Virus record (IMG/VR): IMGVR_UViG_3300042907_001132
Location: 1 to 56,155 of that record
Reading direction: 5' to 3' (one strand)
DNA length: 56,155 bases
From: a virus
The position numbers and the translations under genes were made by a program. Shown one piece after another: positions 15,688-23,651 of this stretch. Numbering within the stretch: the stretch's first letter is position 1; each line of letters starts with the position of its first letter. A model generated the notes under the pieces. The model saw nothing but the letters and a program-made list of their open reading frames with translations. It searched no databases and had not been told where the DNA came from.

Positions 15688-16197
15688 TTAGGCAGCTACA
15701 AAACCATCTTGATGCGGCCATAGGTAAACGTATGTTTGCGGTTTAGCGCCAGAATCTTCATCCCAATTAAATTGATTATACCAATCGTAGTTCTTGCACA
15801 GCAGCGCAGTTCTATGCGTGGAGCATAGACGCTCGTAGTACTCGCGGTCTGTCATCCAAGTAGGCACAAGTAGATCTGTAGACACTCGATTAAGTTCTAC
15901 TGCGCGATCGTACGTGCGGTAAGTCTTGTCAAGCAGCGTAGACTTGAAGCCACGACTACGCCATTCAAAGTACGTTGCAGAAATGTAAGAAACAAGCAAC
16001 GTTTCGTACCCACGCCACATGCGAGCGACAGGGTGGTTGTACCAGCCTTTGGGGTCACGATGATTGCCTTCAGGGTCTAGTTTAGTGTTTGTCAATAAAC
16101 ACTGCCATGCCTCAAGCGTCTGTTTGTGCAGACGCTTATTGTCAAGTGTTGCAGCAGTTGCTGTAAATGAATCTGGAATAGTAAGAAATGATTGCAT
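15688..16197 (-). CDS. MSMEG_6728-like / pyrimidine-dimer glycosylase-related protein
   Basis: A 169-aa protein with the features of the small family often labelled pyrimidine dimer DNA glycosylase or MSMEG_6728-like: MQSFLTIPDSF at the N-terminus, TLDNKRLHKQTLEAWQCL, then WYNHPVARMWRGYETLLVSY. In T4 endonuclease V the catalytic residue is the N-terminal amine; whether this family shares that chemistry is not established from the sequence. It starts 26 bases downstream of an extended -10 promoter with AAGGA as ribosome site. Confidence 0.65.
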   Translation of the reverse strand: MQSFLTIPDSFTATAATLDNKRLHKQTLEAWQCLLTNTKLDPEGNHRDPKGWYNHPVARMWRGYETLLVSYISATYFEWRSRGFKSTLLDKTYRTYDRAVELNRVSTDLLVPTWMTDREYYERLCSTHRTALLCKNYDWYNQFNWDEDSGAKPQTYVYLWPHQDGFVAA

Positions 16198-16222
16198 AAG
16201 TTGTCCTTGCGTCGTTAATTAA

Positions 16223-16231
16223 ATTATATCA
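16223..16231 (-). promoter_or_regulatory. Extended -10 promoter (TGATATAAT)
   Basis: On the minus strand TGATATAAT matches the extended -10 consensus TGnTATAAT exactly. It lies 26 bases upstream of the ATG at 16197. Sister sites are TGATACTAT (30360-30368), TGATATTAT (30886-30894), TGATATTGT (42377-42385) and TGGTAATAT (25473-25481). Confidence 0.55.
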
Positions 16232-16264
16232 ACAAACGCTAGAAAACTAAACTTAAGTCTCCAG

Positions 16265-17512
16265 TTATCCAGCTTCTGGGTACCATTGTTTCTTGACTTT
16301 TTGACGAGAAAATCCTTTGTCTGTGTCTACAAAATACTCGCGGTCTCCAATTAGAGTTCCGCTTCTTGTCAAAGACTGTCCGCCAAGAGAGGCGACAACT
16401 CCTTTACCTACCCAGTTTGCTGCTTGAGCTGCGACTGCCTTACCCCACGTTGATTGCAAGTAGCTGTAGTCTTTCACTGACTCAAACTCCCAGTCGTCAG
16501 GCAGGCCTTGAATACGCGCTGCTTCTCGATGAGTAATTAGACGAGGCTCTGTAGGGTGAACAACATGATCTAGTGCTGAGCCAGTTAGCACGTTCGCCCA
16601 AAGATCTTTTCTCCAACGATACGGTTGAGAAAATCCTAAGTTAAAGTCGTTAGCAAGAATATTTGCACCAAGATTTTCCCAAGTCTTTGGAAACTTATTG
16701 CCATTTGCTTCATAAGCTTTTTTAAGATTTGTTCCAAGATCTTCACTGTTTTTCCAACCATCGTTGCCTACGATGTCAAACACATCTTTAACTCGCTGAG
16801 CATGAATATTTGTCTTGCCAATGTGCCCGTTTACCATGCCAGTCTCAGATCTAAGATGCGCAATAATTGGTGAAGCTGGCGCAGTGTACTTCTGTGCTTC
16901 CCACTGCAGAGGCATCTTTGCGAGATCTCCAATAACTTCCATAAGCCGTGGTAGACGTCCTACAATCGGCTCTTCAACACTAAAAGGCATTCCACCTCGT
17001 GTTGCAACCCAAAAGTATCGCGGCCGGTACGAGAATCCGCCTACGTGCAAGTTGTTGTGCTTAACGTGATAGAGGTCGTAGCGTTTACCGCTTAGTTGTT
17101 CGACCATGTCTCTGTATTGAACCATGACGTCTCGCCCTTGAGTGAAAGCTTGTTGCACGCACTCAAATACAATTATTTCAGGAGCAACTTTTGCCGCGTA
17201 GCGCATAAACGCGCGTGTATGCTCGTGCGCTGCTGAGTCTGGACCACGGTTTGCAGGACCCGACCATACAGACCAACCAGAGCACGGCGGACAACCCATG
17301 ACAACATCTGCATCTTTTACTGGCCATTCGTCTTCTTTACTTGAGAAGAAAGAATCCCACTTGTCACCAAGAAACTTGCGGTTTACCTCTGCGACTTTGT
17401 TGCCAAAGTCTAAAGTTCCAGTGCGCAACGTCATTTCCATTCCAGCCTGAGTAAAGCCGTAGCTCATGAACCCAGCAAGACCGTTGCAGTCAATAAATGT
17501 TGGTTTTTCCAT
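16265..17512 (-). CDS. DNA (cytosine-5) methyltransferase
   Basis: A 415-aa protein from the ATG at 17512 (an in-frame TTG at 17530 is less likely). C5-MTase motifs appear in order: FIDCNGLAGFMSYGF (motif I, diverged from DLFAGIGG), MGCPPCSGWS (motif IV with the catalytic Cys), FECVQQ (motif VI, ECV in place of ENV), SYRPRYFWVATR (motif VIII) and HREAARIQGLPDDW (motif IX). The family methylates C5 of cytosine in DNA. It is probably a stand-alone enzyme protecting phage DNA from restriction; no endonuclease lies beside it. How it would act on hydroxymethylated cytosine is an open point. Confidence 0.83.
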   Translation of the reverse strand: MEKPTFIDCNGLAGFMSYGFTQAGMEMTLRTGTLDFGNKVAEVNRKFLGDKWDSFFSSKEDEWPVKDADVVMGCPPCSGWSVWSGPANRGPDSAAHEHTRAFMRYAAKVAPEIIVFECVQQAFTQGRDVMVQYRDMVEQLSGKRYDLYHVKHNNLHVGGFSYRPRYFWVATRGGMPFSVEEPIVGRLPRLMEVIGDLAKMPLQWEAQKYTAPASPIIAHLRSETGMVNGHIGKTNIHAQRVKDVFDIVGNDGWKNSEDLGTNLKKAYEANGNKFPKTWENLGANILANDFNLGFSQPYRWRKDLWANVLTGSALDHVVHPTEPRLITHREAARIQGLPDDWEFESVKDYSYLQSTWGKAVAAQAANWVGKGVVASLGGQSLTRSGTLIGDREYFVDTDKGFSRQKVKKQWYPEAG

Positions 17513-17569
17513 AGTTTGTCCGTTATCCAATCAGTTGTTTAATCTTATACTGCTCGACGCAGAAACTTA

Positions 17570-17863
17570 CTACAAACTAGCGTCGATTTCGCCGACTTCA
17601 TAACCACACGCGGCGTACCCAGCTATATCTACCCATGTGTCTGGCTGAAATCCAGACTTAGAAGCGTAGCGAGCAACCTTTACAGCTACCATAGCCATTG
17701 CGACATCTTCTTTTGTCACTTCAATTCCAAAAATCACTGACCACAGCTTTGCAATTCGTTCAAAGTTGTCTTCTGGTCCTCCGTACTGTTTAGCTCTTGC
17801 TCCAGAGATAATGTCACAGGCTTCAGCAAGCATTCTTTCTCTTGCGGTGCTGTTCTTTTTCAT
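17570..17863 (-). CDS. DUF6378-like phage protein
   Basis: A 97-aa protein with the pattern RAKQYGGPEDNFERIAKLWSV, then KEDVAMAMVAVKVARYASK and TWVDIAGYAACGYE. This is the layout of the small helical phage family DUF6378, which resembles MazG-like nucleotide-binding helical bundles. Function is unproven; a role in nucleotide clearance would suit its neighbours. The ATG overlaps the preceding stop as ATGA, so it is coupled to the upstream 65-aa gene. Confidence 0.65.
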   Translation of the reverse strand: MKKNSTARERMLAEACDIISGARAKQYGGPEDNFERIAKLWSVIFGIEVTKEDVAMAMVAVKVARYASKSGFQPDTWVDIAGYAACGYEVGEIDASL

Positions 17864-18057
17864 TTGTCTTCAGTCCGTGCTCTAATTTGTACGTTACCAA
17901 CGTACTCGTCGGCGCTGTGAGACACTATATGAATCTCAGTGTCGCGAGGAAGCACCGCGGTTGAATTATCTGTAAGATCACGCCATTCTTTCTCTGCGTT
18001 TTCTGCAATTTCGGCAATTGTTTTGCCGTAGACTTTGTACTCTATGAATTGGCGCAT
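17860..18057 (-). CDS. Hypothetical protein
   Basis: A 65-aa protein, MRQFIEYKVYGKTIAEIAEN, of predicted alpha/beta type. It lies in a tightly coupled run: its ATG overlaps the stop of the 139-aa gene by one base and its TGA overlaps the ATG of the DUF6378-like gene by four. AAAAGGATC precedes the start. I recognise no family. Confidence 0.6.
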   Translation of the reverse strand: MRQFIEYKVYGKTIAEIAENAEKEWRDLTDNSTAVLPRDTEIHIVSHSADEYVGNVQIRARTEDK

Positions 18058-18476
18058 TATTTGATCCTTTTTTCCAGCGCGTACGGAGAATAGTGAACTC
18101 CATCAAGAAGCGGTGTCTTACCGTCTGTAGACTTAAAAATCACGTCTCCATAGCGTACTGCAACTACCTTCCCTCTGCGTCCATTGTGAATGCGACCAGT
18201 TTCATCTGTAAACGCGTCTATCTTCACACGAATAACATCACCAACTACGATGTTTCCAGGCTGCGCGGGCACCCAGGTTTCATCAGGCGCATCTTCTGTA
18301 AGCGGAATGTTTTGCGCAAACTTAGTGAACAGCTCAATAACTTCTTGGTTTTGCTTTGAACTGTGCTTGCCTTTTTCCCAAGCGGCAAGCAGCTCAAGTA
18401 CTGTGTTGCCAACTCCTACCCTTATCTTGTGAGCCTGTAGTTGCTCACGAACCCATTGATAATCTACGCTTGGCAT
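18057..18476 (-). CDS. Hypothetical protein with a C-terminal SH3/KOW-like barrel
   Basis: A 139-aa protein. Residues 1-70 are helical. Residues 75-139 (GNIVVGDVIRVKIDAF, GRRGKVVAVRYGDVIFKS) have the strand and turn pattern of a small beta-barrel such as KOW or SH3 domains, which bind nucleic acids or proteins. The start overlaps the preceding stop by one base (TAATG). Similar actinophage proteins are usually hypothetical; function is not known. Confidence 0.6.
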   Translation of the reverse strand: MPSVDYQWVREQLQAHKIRVGVGNTVLELLAAWEKGKHSSKQNQEVIELFTKFAQNIPLTEDAPDETWVPAQPGNIVVGDVIRVKIDAFTDETGRIHNGRRGKVVAVRYGDVIFKSTDGKTPLLDGVHYSPYALEKRIK

Positions 18477-18943
18477 TACTTAACCTTTCCAGGACATTCT
18501 TGTTCAGGGCACGTGCTTACGTCAAAATCATCTAAAGCACGAGTGCATTTACTACACTTGACGCCGTCACTTTTGACTTTGTATCCTTTGATTTGACGCT
18601 GTCTGTTGACTTCCATCTTGTTGACGTAGTACGAGTCCAGTTGCTGGTCAGTTCCACCGACTGCGCATATTATGTTCGCAACAAAATGCAAAATGTCAAC
18701 ACACTCTTTAATCACTGCCTCGCGATTAACGTACGGATCATCGTGTTGCCACGGCTTCCACGAGATCTCTTTGCGCACCTCGGCGAGCTCATCGTCTATC
18801 GCGAGCATGTTCCAGCGCAAGTACTCAATGATATTGTTTAATTCCTGCGGCTGACTGCCTTCAAACTTCTCATAAGACACACCATATGACTCTTGCTGTA
18901 GCTGCTTAGTCTTTGCCAGCCAGTCGTTGAATAATAGTCCCAT
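18476..18943 (-). CDS. MazG/dUTPase-like all-alpha NTP pyrophosphatase with C-terminal zinc finger
   Basis: A 155-aa protein. The all-alpha NTP-PPase metal site is visible as DDELAEVRKEISWKPW and KECVDILHFVANI (E-x2-E and E-x2-D), with YYVNKMEVNRQRQIKGY closing the fold. The last 30 residues add C-x2-C and a second Cys pair (KCSKC, TCPEQEC), a zinc-finger tail seen in actinophage members. The family hydrolyses dUTP, dCTP or other dNTPs to dNMPs; T4 dCTPase gp56 belongs to the same superfamily. Given the dCMP-hydroxymethylase-like gene here, dCTP removal is an attractive but untested role. TAAGGA precedes the ATG. Confidence 0.75.
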   Translation of the reverse strand: MGLLFNDWLAKTKQLQQESYGVSYEKFEGSQPQELNNIIEYLRWNMLAIDDELAEVRKEISWKPWQHDDPYVNREAVIKECVDILHFVANIICAVGGTDQQLDSYYVNKMEVNRQRQIKGYKVKSDGVKCSKCTRALDDFDVSTCPEQECPGKVK

Positions 18944-18949
18944 ATGTCC

Positions 18950-19975
18950 TTACTGTAGTTGTAAATGTGTTTCTAGCGTTTGTAAAACTGTAGATCTATC
19001 TGGAATTTTATCAGCATATTGTTCTTTTTGGCTGAATGACAGGTCAATTCTATCAAAAGGATCAAGATCTTCAACGGCTGAAGCAATATAATTCCATGCA
19101 TCACCGATGGCGCCACTGTCTCGCCAGTCGGTAACAACAGGAGTAATCGTGTTCATTGCGTAGGCAAACATCGGACTCCACCAAGACCCGTCTCGCCCAT
19201 GAGGAGAAATTGCGGCGCCAGAAGAACCTTCAAGTTTTGTTTTAAGTGACGCGTCGGTTGATTTGTATCCGTCTTTCGCCGCGGTAAACGGAAACTTTGA
19301 CGTCGCTGCAACTCGTTTAGTCCAACTTGAAGTTACGTCACTTGCCACCCAAACGTGCTTTTTTACGATAGCTTTTTCTACAGCCGTGGTTGATGGTGTG
19401 TCAGACACAAGGTAAGAATCAACATTGACTGGCTTTAGCGCTTTTGCGGCGTTATCTCCTACTTGAGCACACACTTTGTAGTGGTTGTTCCACGGCAGCT
19501 CTGGGTACAAACATGTCTTCCAGTTGTCGTTCAACAAATAGTCAACAGCTGAAAGAAGCTTATTTTTAACTCCAGGACGCGCTGCTTCGAAGTACTCTTT
19601 ACGTGATGAGTAGAACTGTTTGACAATATTCTCTGGAGCTGTGCTAATTGCGCGCAGACTAGAAAAAATCTGATGCGGAGCCGGAGCGTCGATGAACATA
19701 ATCAACTTATCACTGTCTTTAAGCGCGTCTATTACGCTGAGGCCGCCATACGCGTAGTTAGCTGACACGCTTGTGATTGGAGATACACCAGCAACTACAG
19801 CGTCATACTCGTCTAAAAACGCAGCGTCCCATTCAACAGAAGGCGGTTCATGGGTGACGTCGTAGCCTGCTTTCTCAAGGATATCGACAAGAACTCCTGA
19901 AAACTGCAGGGTTCTAAGATTAGCGCGAATAGACGACTGCGATGACGTCATTCCCGTAACTAGTACTTTTTTCAT
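18950..19975 (-). CDS. Glycosyltransferase-like protein (paralogue 1)
   Basis: A 341-aa protein beginning MKKVLVTGMTSSQSS, then VDILEKAGYDVTHEP and a YDAVVAG strand, the Rossmann-like start of a GT-B glycosyltransferase. The C-terminal half has DGSWWSPMFAYAMNTITPVVTDW, matching SGWWRSRFMYAARVGSILVTD in the next gene upstream. The pair are therefore distant paralogues. No exact family can be named. Its position beside a C5 methyltransferase and dNTPase suggests DNA base glycosylation, but modification of other targets is possible. Its ATG overlaps the paralogue's stop (ATGA). Confidence 0.55.
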   Translation of the reverse strand: MKKVLVTGMTSSQSSIRANLRTLQFSGVLVDILEKAGYDVTHEPPSVEWDAAFLDEYDAVVAGVSPITSVSANYAYGGLSVIDALKDSDKLIMFIDAPAPHQIFSSLRAISTAPENIVKQFYSSRKEYFEAARPGVKNKLLSAVDYLLNDNWKTCLYPELPWNNHYKVCAQVGDNAAKALKPVNVDSYLVSDTPSTTAVEKAIVKKHVWVASDVTSSWTKRVAATSKFPFTAAKDGYKSTDASLKTKLEGSSGAAISPHGRDGSWWSPMFAYAMNTITPVVTDWRDSGAIGDAWNYIASAVEDLDPFDRIDLSFSQKEQYADKIPDRSTVLQTLETHLQLQ

Positions 19976-21177
19976 GCGACTGTGCCGTCTGGGTTGAGTT
20001 TAAGTCCTCTATCTTCAGTAGCTGCTCGTGTAACAATTCTGTTGCAGTGCTCGACGAACGATTGGTACGTTGGCATGTGCGGACGAAGCGCCGCCGACTG
20101 TGCGTCGGCTGCTTCTTTGAGTTCGGCGTCGTTCATAGCCTCAACCTGGCGGATAGTTAGTTTATATGGAGCGCCAAGTGGGTCGCCTTCTCCTTTATCA
20201 GTCACAAGAATTGAACCGACGCGAGCGGCGTACATGAATCGGCTACGCCACCAGCCTGACCCAGCGTGCGGGTATGGCGGCGACAAGATTCCCCAGTGAT
20301 CATTGTAGAAGCCGAGAACATCAGCTTCAGTCTGAAAGCGCTGACCGCCGTATTTGCGAATAAGTTTTCTACTGCCTACGATTTCAACTGGCCACGCAGG
20401 GCTCTTTCTTTCCAACCATGTGTCGTGAGGCATCAACGCGCCAAGAACCCACGAACGCTTTTTTGTAGCCGCGTCAGCAGGTGTGACTGCTTCAAGGGTG
20501 TCATATATCGTTGAGCTCGGATCAAGGGCCTCGATTGGTCCCATAACGCTAGGCATGCGCTTACGAACTAACGTTCTGTTTCCAAATCCATACATTGGGC
20601 ACGCTGGCACCATGCCTGCTGCCCATCGCTTTTCTAAGAAGTTTTTTGCAGACTCGACGATCATATTTTCATAAGGTTTTACAGCATCATCAGTGTCAAG
20701 CGAGTAGTACCTGTCGATGTAGATCTTGCCTACTGCGTTTGGATTAAGAGCAATTGCGCGTGCATATGCGGCTTCAGCGTCAGCTCTGCTGAAATAGGTT
20801 GCGCTTTCATCACCGCGTTCTCCAGTAAGAAGATATTTGTAAATCATTTCTGGGTGACGACCCAAAGCTCTGGCACCGTTAAACACCGCGCTGAACTGCC
20901 AGTCATCAAAAAATCCAACGCATGGGCGACCAGAACCAAGCGCGTACAACGAGCCCATAGCGCCTTGACGGCCATTTAACGAGTTTAAAGGAGCAAGATT
21001 GACCCACACGACGTCATAAATAGAAAGATCTTCTCCTGGTGTAATTTTACGCCAGTCAACTTCGTGGCCAGATTCTCGTAGTGCTTTAACTATTGAGCCA
21101 GGGACGTCAATTTTTTGAATTGTTCGTCGTTCTGTGTTGATCTGTAGCGCGGTAAAACCTGACATTAGGATTTTCAT
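19972..21177 (-). CDS. Glycosyltransferase-like protein (paralogue 2)
   Basis: A 401-aa protein: MKILMSGFTALQINTERR, IVKALRESGHEVDW, IYDVVWVNLAPLNS and GRPCVGFFDDWQF suggest two Rossmann-like halves of a GT-B fold. The C-terminal SGWWRSRFMYAARVGSILVTD is shared with paralogue 1, a likely sugar-nucleotide-binding region. It is translated first of the pair, with AAGGAA before the ATG. Two different glycosyltransferases acting on DNA would recall the alpha- and beta-glucosyltransferases of T4; this is an inference from context. Confidence 0.55.
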   Translation of the reverse strand: MKILMSGFTALQINTERRTIQKIDVPGSIVKALRESGHEVDWRKITPGEDLSIYDVVWVNLAPLNSLNGRQGAMGSLYALGSGRPCVGFFDDWQFSAVFNGARALGRHPEMIYKYLLTGERGDESATYFSRADAEAAYARAIALNPNAVGKIYIDRYYSLDTDDAVKPYENMIVESAKNFLEKRWAAGMVPACPMYGFGNRTLVRKRMPSVMGPIEALDPSSTIYDTLEAVTPADAATKKRSWVLGALMPHDTWLERKSPAWPVEIVGSRKLIRKYGGQRFQTEADVLGFYNDHWGILSPPYPHAGSGWWRSRFMYAARVGSILVTDKGEGDPLGAPYKLTIRQVEAMNDAELKEAADAQSAALRPHMPTYQSFVEHCNRIVTRAATEDRGLKLNPDGTVA

Positions 21178-21194
21178 ATGTGATTCCTTTTCTT

Positions 21195-21293
21195 CTAGTC
21201 GTCGTCTTCTACGCCTCTGTCACCGCAGAACGGGTCGACAGGAGCTGGTGACTTACAAGCACACGGATTGTTGCGTTTTCCAATAATTGTCAT
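21195..21293 (-). CDS. Small Cys-containing peptide
   Basis: A 32-aa ORF, MTIIGKRNNPCACKS, continuing PAPVDPFCGDRGVEDDD, with three cysteines (C-x-C and a later C). AAGGAA precedes the ATG and the stop lies 15 bases before the next gene's start codon region. It fills most of the 192-bp gap between the SSB-like gene and the glycosyltransferases, downstream of a strong hairpin. It could be a small metal-binding protein; coding status is uncertain without homologues. Confidence 0.4.
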   Translation of the reverse strand: MTIIGKRNNPCACKSPAPVDPFCGDRGVEDDD

Positions 21294-21314
21294 AAGTTCC
21301 TTAAGTAGATTAGT

Positions 21315-21352
21315 GTAAGACGCCGCTCCACCGAAGCAGAGCGACGTCTTAC
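21315..21352 (-). other. Strong 14-bp RNA hairpin after the SSB-like gene
   Basis: Arms 21315-21328 and 21339-21352 pair over 14 bp with one G-U in the minus-strand RNA and a 10-base loop. It starts 18 bases after the SSB-like stop. No U-run follows on the minus strand, so it is not a textbook terminator; attenuation or protection of the abundant upstream message from 3' decay are options. Confidence 0.6.
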
Positions 21353-21369
21353 GGGCGTTCCAAGTAAAC

Positions 21370-21915
21370 TTAGAACGGTGCGGTTGGCGCTGGCGCCGGA
21401 GCAGCTGCGGCCGCAGCAGCAGGCGCTGCGGCTGGCGCCGGAGCTGGTGCTGGTGCTGGTGCTGGAGCAGGCGCTGGTGCTGGTGCAGCAGCTGCTGCGG
21501 TTGCAGCAGCCTGAACAGCGTAGTACGCCTTAATTTCGTTCTTTTTCTGACCTTGCCATGTTCGTGATCCAATCTGCGCGCGGAACGATCGACCTTTGAG
21601 GATCTGTTCAATCTGAGCGTTTGTAGGACTCTGAGCAAAGTACTCCCGGTTAAGACCAAGAGAATTCATCTTGCGAAAGAAGATTCCAAGTGCTGTCGGG
21701 TTATCGGTTGAAACAACGAGGTTGTCCCAAACAAGGCGCTTTGCGTGCGCTCCAGTCTGGACTTGCGCCTTTACGGCGAACATCGTCTTTCCTGTTTGTG
21801 TTACTTTTGCTACAGCTTCCACGATCTGAAGATCGTAGTCACCGTCCGGAAGCGGGTCGTAATTTCCGGTGTCTGCTGCCTCTTTGACGAGGTCTCCCCA
21901 GTTTAGGGTATTCAT
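21370..21915 (-). CDS. Single-stranded DNA-binding protein-like with Pro/Ala linker
   Basis: A 181-aa protein. Residues 1-125 resemble the phage DUF669-like/SSB type: NYDPLPDGDYDLQIVEAVAKVTQTGK, then VQTGAHAKRLVWDNLVV, an OB-like beta pattern. Residues 130-178 are almost only Pro and Ala in PA repeats, a flexible linker, and the chain ends PTAPF with a terminal Phe. SSBs commonly use a disordered linker and a short C-terminal tip to recruit partners, though the tip here lacks the usual acidic residues. It precedes the Sak4-like, nuclease and helicase genes in reverse order of transcription, a recombination/replication operon. Confidence 0.7.
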   Translation of the reverse strand: MNTLNWGDLVKEAADTGNYDPLPDGDYDLQIVEAVAKVTQTGKTMFAVKAQVQTGAHAKRLVWDNLVVSTDNPTALGIFFRKMNSLGLNREYFAQSPTNAQIEQILKGRSFRAQIGSRTWQGQKKNEIKAYYAVQAAATAAAAAPAPAPAPAPAPAPAPAPAAAPAAAAAAAPAPAPTAPF

Positions 21916-21945
21916 TGTCTGTTACCTATCTTTCTGTCTCGTGGT

Positions 21946-22704
21946 TTATTTTTTTGCTTTTGGTTTTTCACCAAACACAATATCAAGCATTCGCTCAATA
22001 CCGAGGTTTTCCTGCTCGACAATTTTGCCGAGTCTACCTTGAACGCGTTCTCCAGCTTCAAACTGGTTAGTTCGCTCAACGTACATACGACGCGCCTTGT
22101 ATGGAGGCTGCGTAGGGTCGCCTGTTGAGAATTCTTCAACAGTAATCGCTCCTAAGATGTCGTAGAAATACGGCGCCTGAATTGCAAGTTGACCTTGCAA
22201 GTACGGACGATAACGACCGTCCTGGCTTTGACGTGCCATTGCGGTGAGGACTACAGCCTCGAGCGGAGCAGTCGGGTGCATCGTCAAGTCACGAAGGTCA
22301 CGCAATAGCGCTCCCATGTGACGAAGAAGTTCGCCCCATTGCTGCATCTGCATTTGATTTGTACCGGCAATGTTATCCATGCACTTAACTTGTAGTTCAG
22401 ACACGGAGTCAATAATCAGTGACTTAAACTGGTGCTTACCCAGCTGCAGCCACTGATACGCCTTAAGCACTGTGTCATACTCTGTCACGTTTACAACGCA
22501 TGTATCCCAAGTTCCGTCTGCTACTGGTGGTTCTTCCCGTAGCGGATCCCAGTACTTAACATTGATTGGCAAGAATCTATGTCCGCCTTCAACGTCAAGC
22601 ATGAGACGAGGATACGGTGCTGTCACCGCAAATGTTGATTTACCTACCTTAGACTCTCCATAGACCATCATGGTCAAGGAGCGTTGTACTTCACCCATTG
22701 TCAC
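21946..22704 (-). CDS. Sak4-like RecA-fold ATPase
   Basis: A 252-aa protein with a Walker A loop GESKVGKST at residues 18-26, a Walker-B-like strand SLIIDSVSEL near residue 97 and the PRLMLDVEGG segment common in phage RecA-core ATPases of the Sak4/AAA_24 group. These act with phage SSBs in single-strand annealing or recombination. The start is either GTG at 22704, overlapping the nuclease stop (GTGA), or ATG at 22698; AGGAAG upstream fits both. The gene for the SSB-like protein follows 30 bases later, as in other Sak4 modules. Confidence 0.78.
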   Translation of the reverse strand: MTMGEVQRSLTMMVYGESKVGKSTFAVTAPYPRLMLDVEGGHRFLPINVKYWDPLREEPPVADGTWDTCVVNVTEYDTVLKAYQWLQLGKHQFKSLIIDSVSELQVKCMDNIAGTNQMQMQQWGELLRHMGALLRDLRDLTMHPTAPLEAVVLTAMARQSQDGRYRPYLQGQLAIQAPYFYDILGAITVEEFSTGDPTQPPYKARRMYVERTNQFEAGERVQGRLGKIVEQENLGIERMLDIVFGEKPKAKK

Positions 22705-23651
22705 TCACTTCCTTTTATGTCTCTTGATTTGTAGTATTCATACGGGTCGGCGACCTCGTACATCTCAGTGATTGCGTTCTCGGCGGCGCTTCCGTCGTCG
22801 ATAAGCGGACAAACACTAAAGAACTGACACTTCCATTTGCAGTCACGACTAGGCCGTGGGTATGCAACGAAGTGATGATCGTGGCCTTCATCAAGCGACT
22901 TTTTTGTCTCCATCAAGTCTTTGATTGTTCCATGAATTCTTGCCCAAAATGATCGCAATGCGAACACATTATGGCGAACTTCCATTTGTTCGTAGAACGG
23001 TGGCCTTGCGTTTGCTGAACGCTTGACCTTTTTTAGCATTGTAAAGATGCCACCTTCACTTCGTTCTCCTTCCTTATTTTGCGCTGTCTCCAGCATCATA
23101 TAAGTAAGGATCTGCTCATTCATGTGAGCCATTGAGGTGAAGTCTGTGAATGATCCGCCGACTGTCTTAAAGTCACGGAACATACGCACACCGTCACCGC
23201 GACGACGAACACGCATGTCAAGTTTACCTTGAAGTTCGACTGCACCGTCAAACAAAGGCATGCTGATTATTTCTTCAGTTGAGATCATTTCAAGCTCGGC
23301 ATCAATACCGTTCTCTTCTACCCATTGAAGATATCCTTCAAGCATGATGCGCCCAAGTTCGGCTTCACTGTCAAGGTCTACAGTGTCACGGTAACTGTCG
23401 ATAAGAGCCTGCTTGTCACGGTCTACGAACATCGAGTGCGCCTCAAGCAGCGGAATACCTTGGCCGTAGTACGCGTCAAGCGCGTTGTGAATTCTAGAAC
23501 CAAGCGCCAGCGCGCCGGTCATGTTTTGAGTCTTTGGTTGAAGACGTCGGTAATACGCCAACCACCACTTGCGTCTGCAGTCTTTGTATGTCTGCAGCTC
23601 GCTGTTAGAGAGCTTGTACGGCATGTTTACTTGTGTGACTGTATCTGTCAT
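22701..23651 (-). CDS. PD-(D/E)XK nuclease, Cas4/RecB type
   Basis: A 316-aa protein. KLSNSELQTYKDCRRKWWLAY is the usual N-terminal helix of RecB/Cas4-like nucleases, with GSRIHNALDAYY following. The catalytic core is LQGKLDMRVRR and FRDFKTVGG (D and D-x-K). Near the C-terminus DCKWKCQFFSVC carries cysteines that, together with the early DCRRKW Cys, may hold an Fe-S cluster as in Cas4. A 5'-end resecting exonuclease acting with the SSB and Sak4-like ATPase is likely. The ATG overlaps the helicase stop by one base. Confidence 0.78.
   Translation of the reverse strand: MTDTVTQVNMPYKLSNSELQTYKDCRRKWWLAYYRRLQPKTQNMTGALALGSRIHNALDAYYGQGIPLLEAHSMFVDRDKQALIDSYRDTVDLDSEAELGRIMLEGYLQWVEENGIDAELEMISTEEIISMPLFDGAVELQGKLDMRVRRRGDGVRMFRDFKTVGGSFTDFTSMAHMNEQILTYMMLETAQNKEGERSEGGIFTMLKKVKRSANARPPFYEQMEVRHNVFALRSFWARIHGTIKDLMETKKSLDEGHDHHFVAYPRPSRDCKWKCQFFSVCPLIDDGSAAENAITEMYEVADPYEYYKSRDIKGSE

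Noticed and set aside
21195-21659. 154-aa minus-strand ORF (MVLTGSTLL...) overlapping the SSB-like gene
   Set aside because: It runs in another frame through the Pro/Ala repeat region, giving Gln/Leu/Arg low complexity. Only its last 32 codons, outside the SSB-like gene, look like a possible separate small gene.
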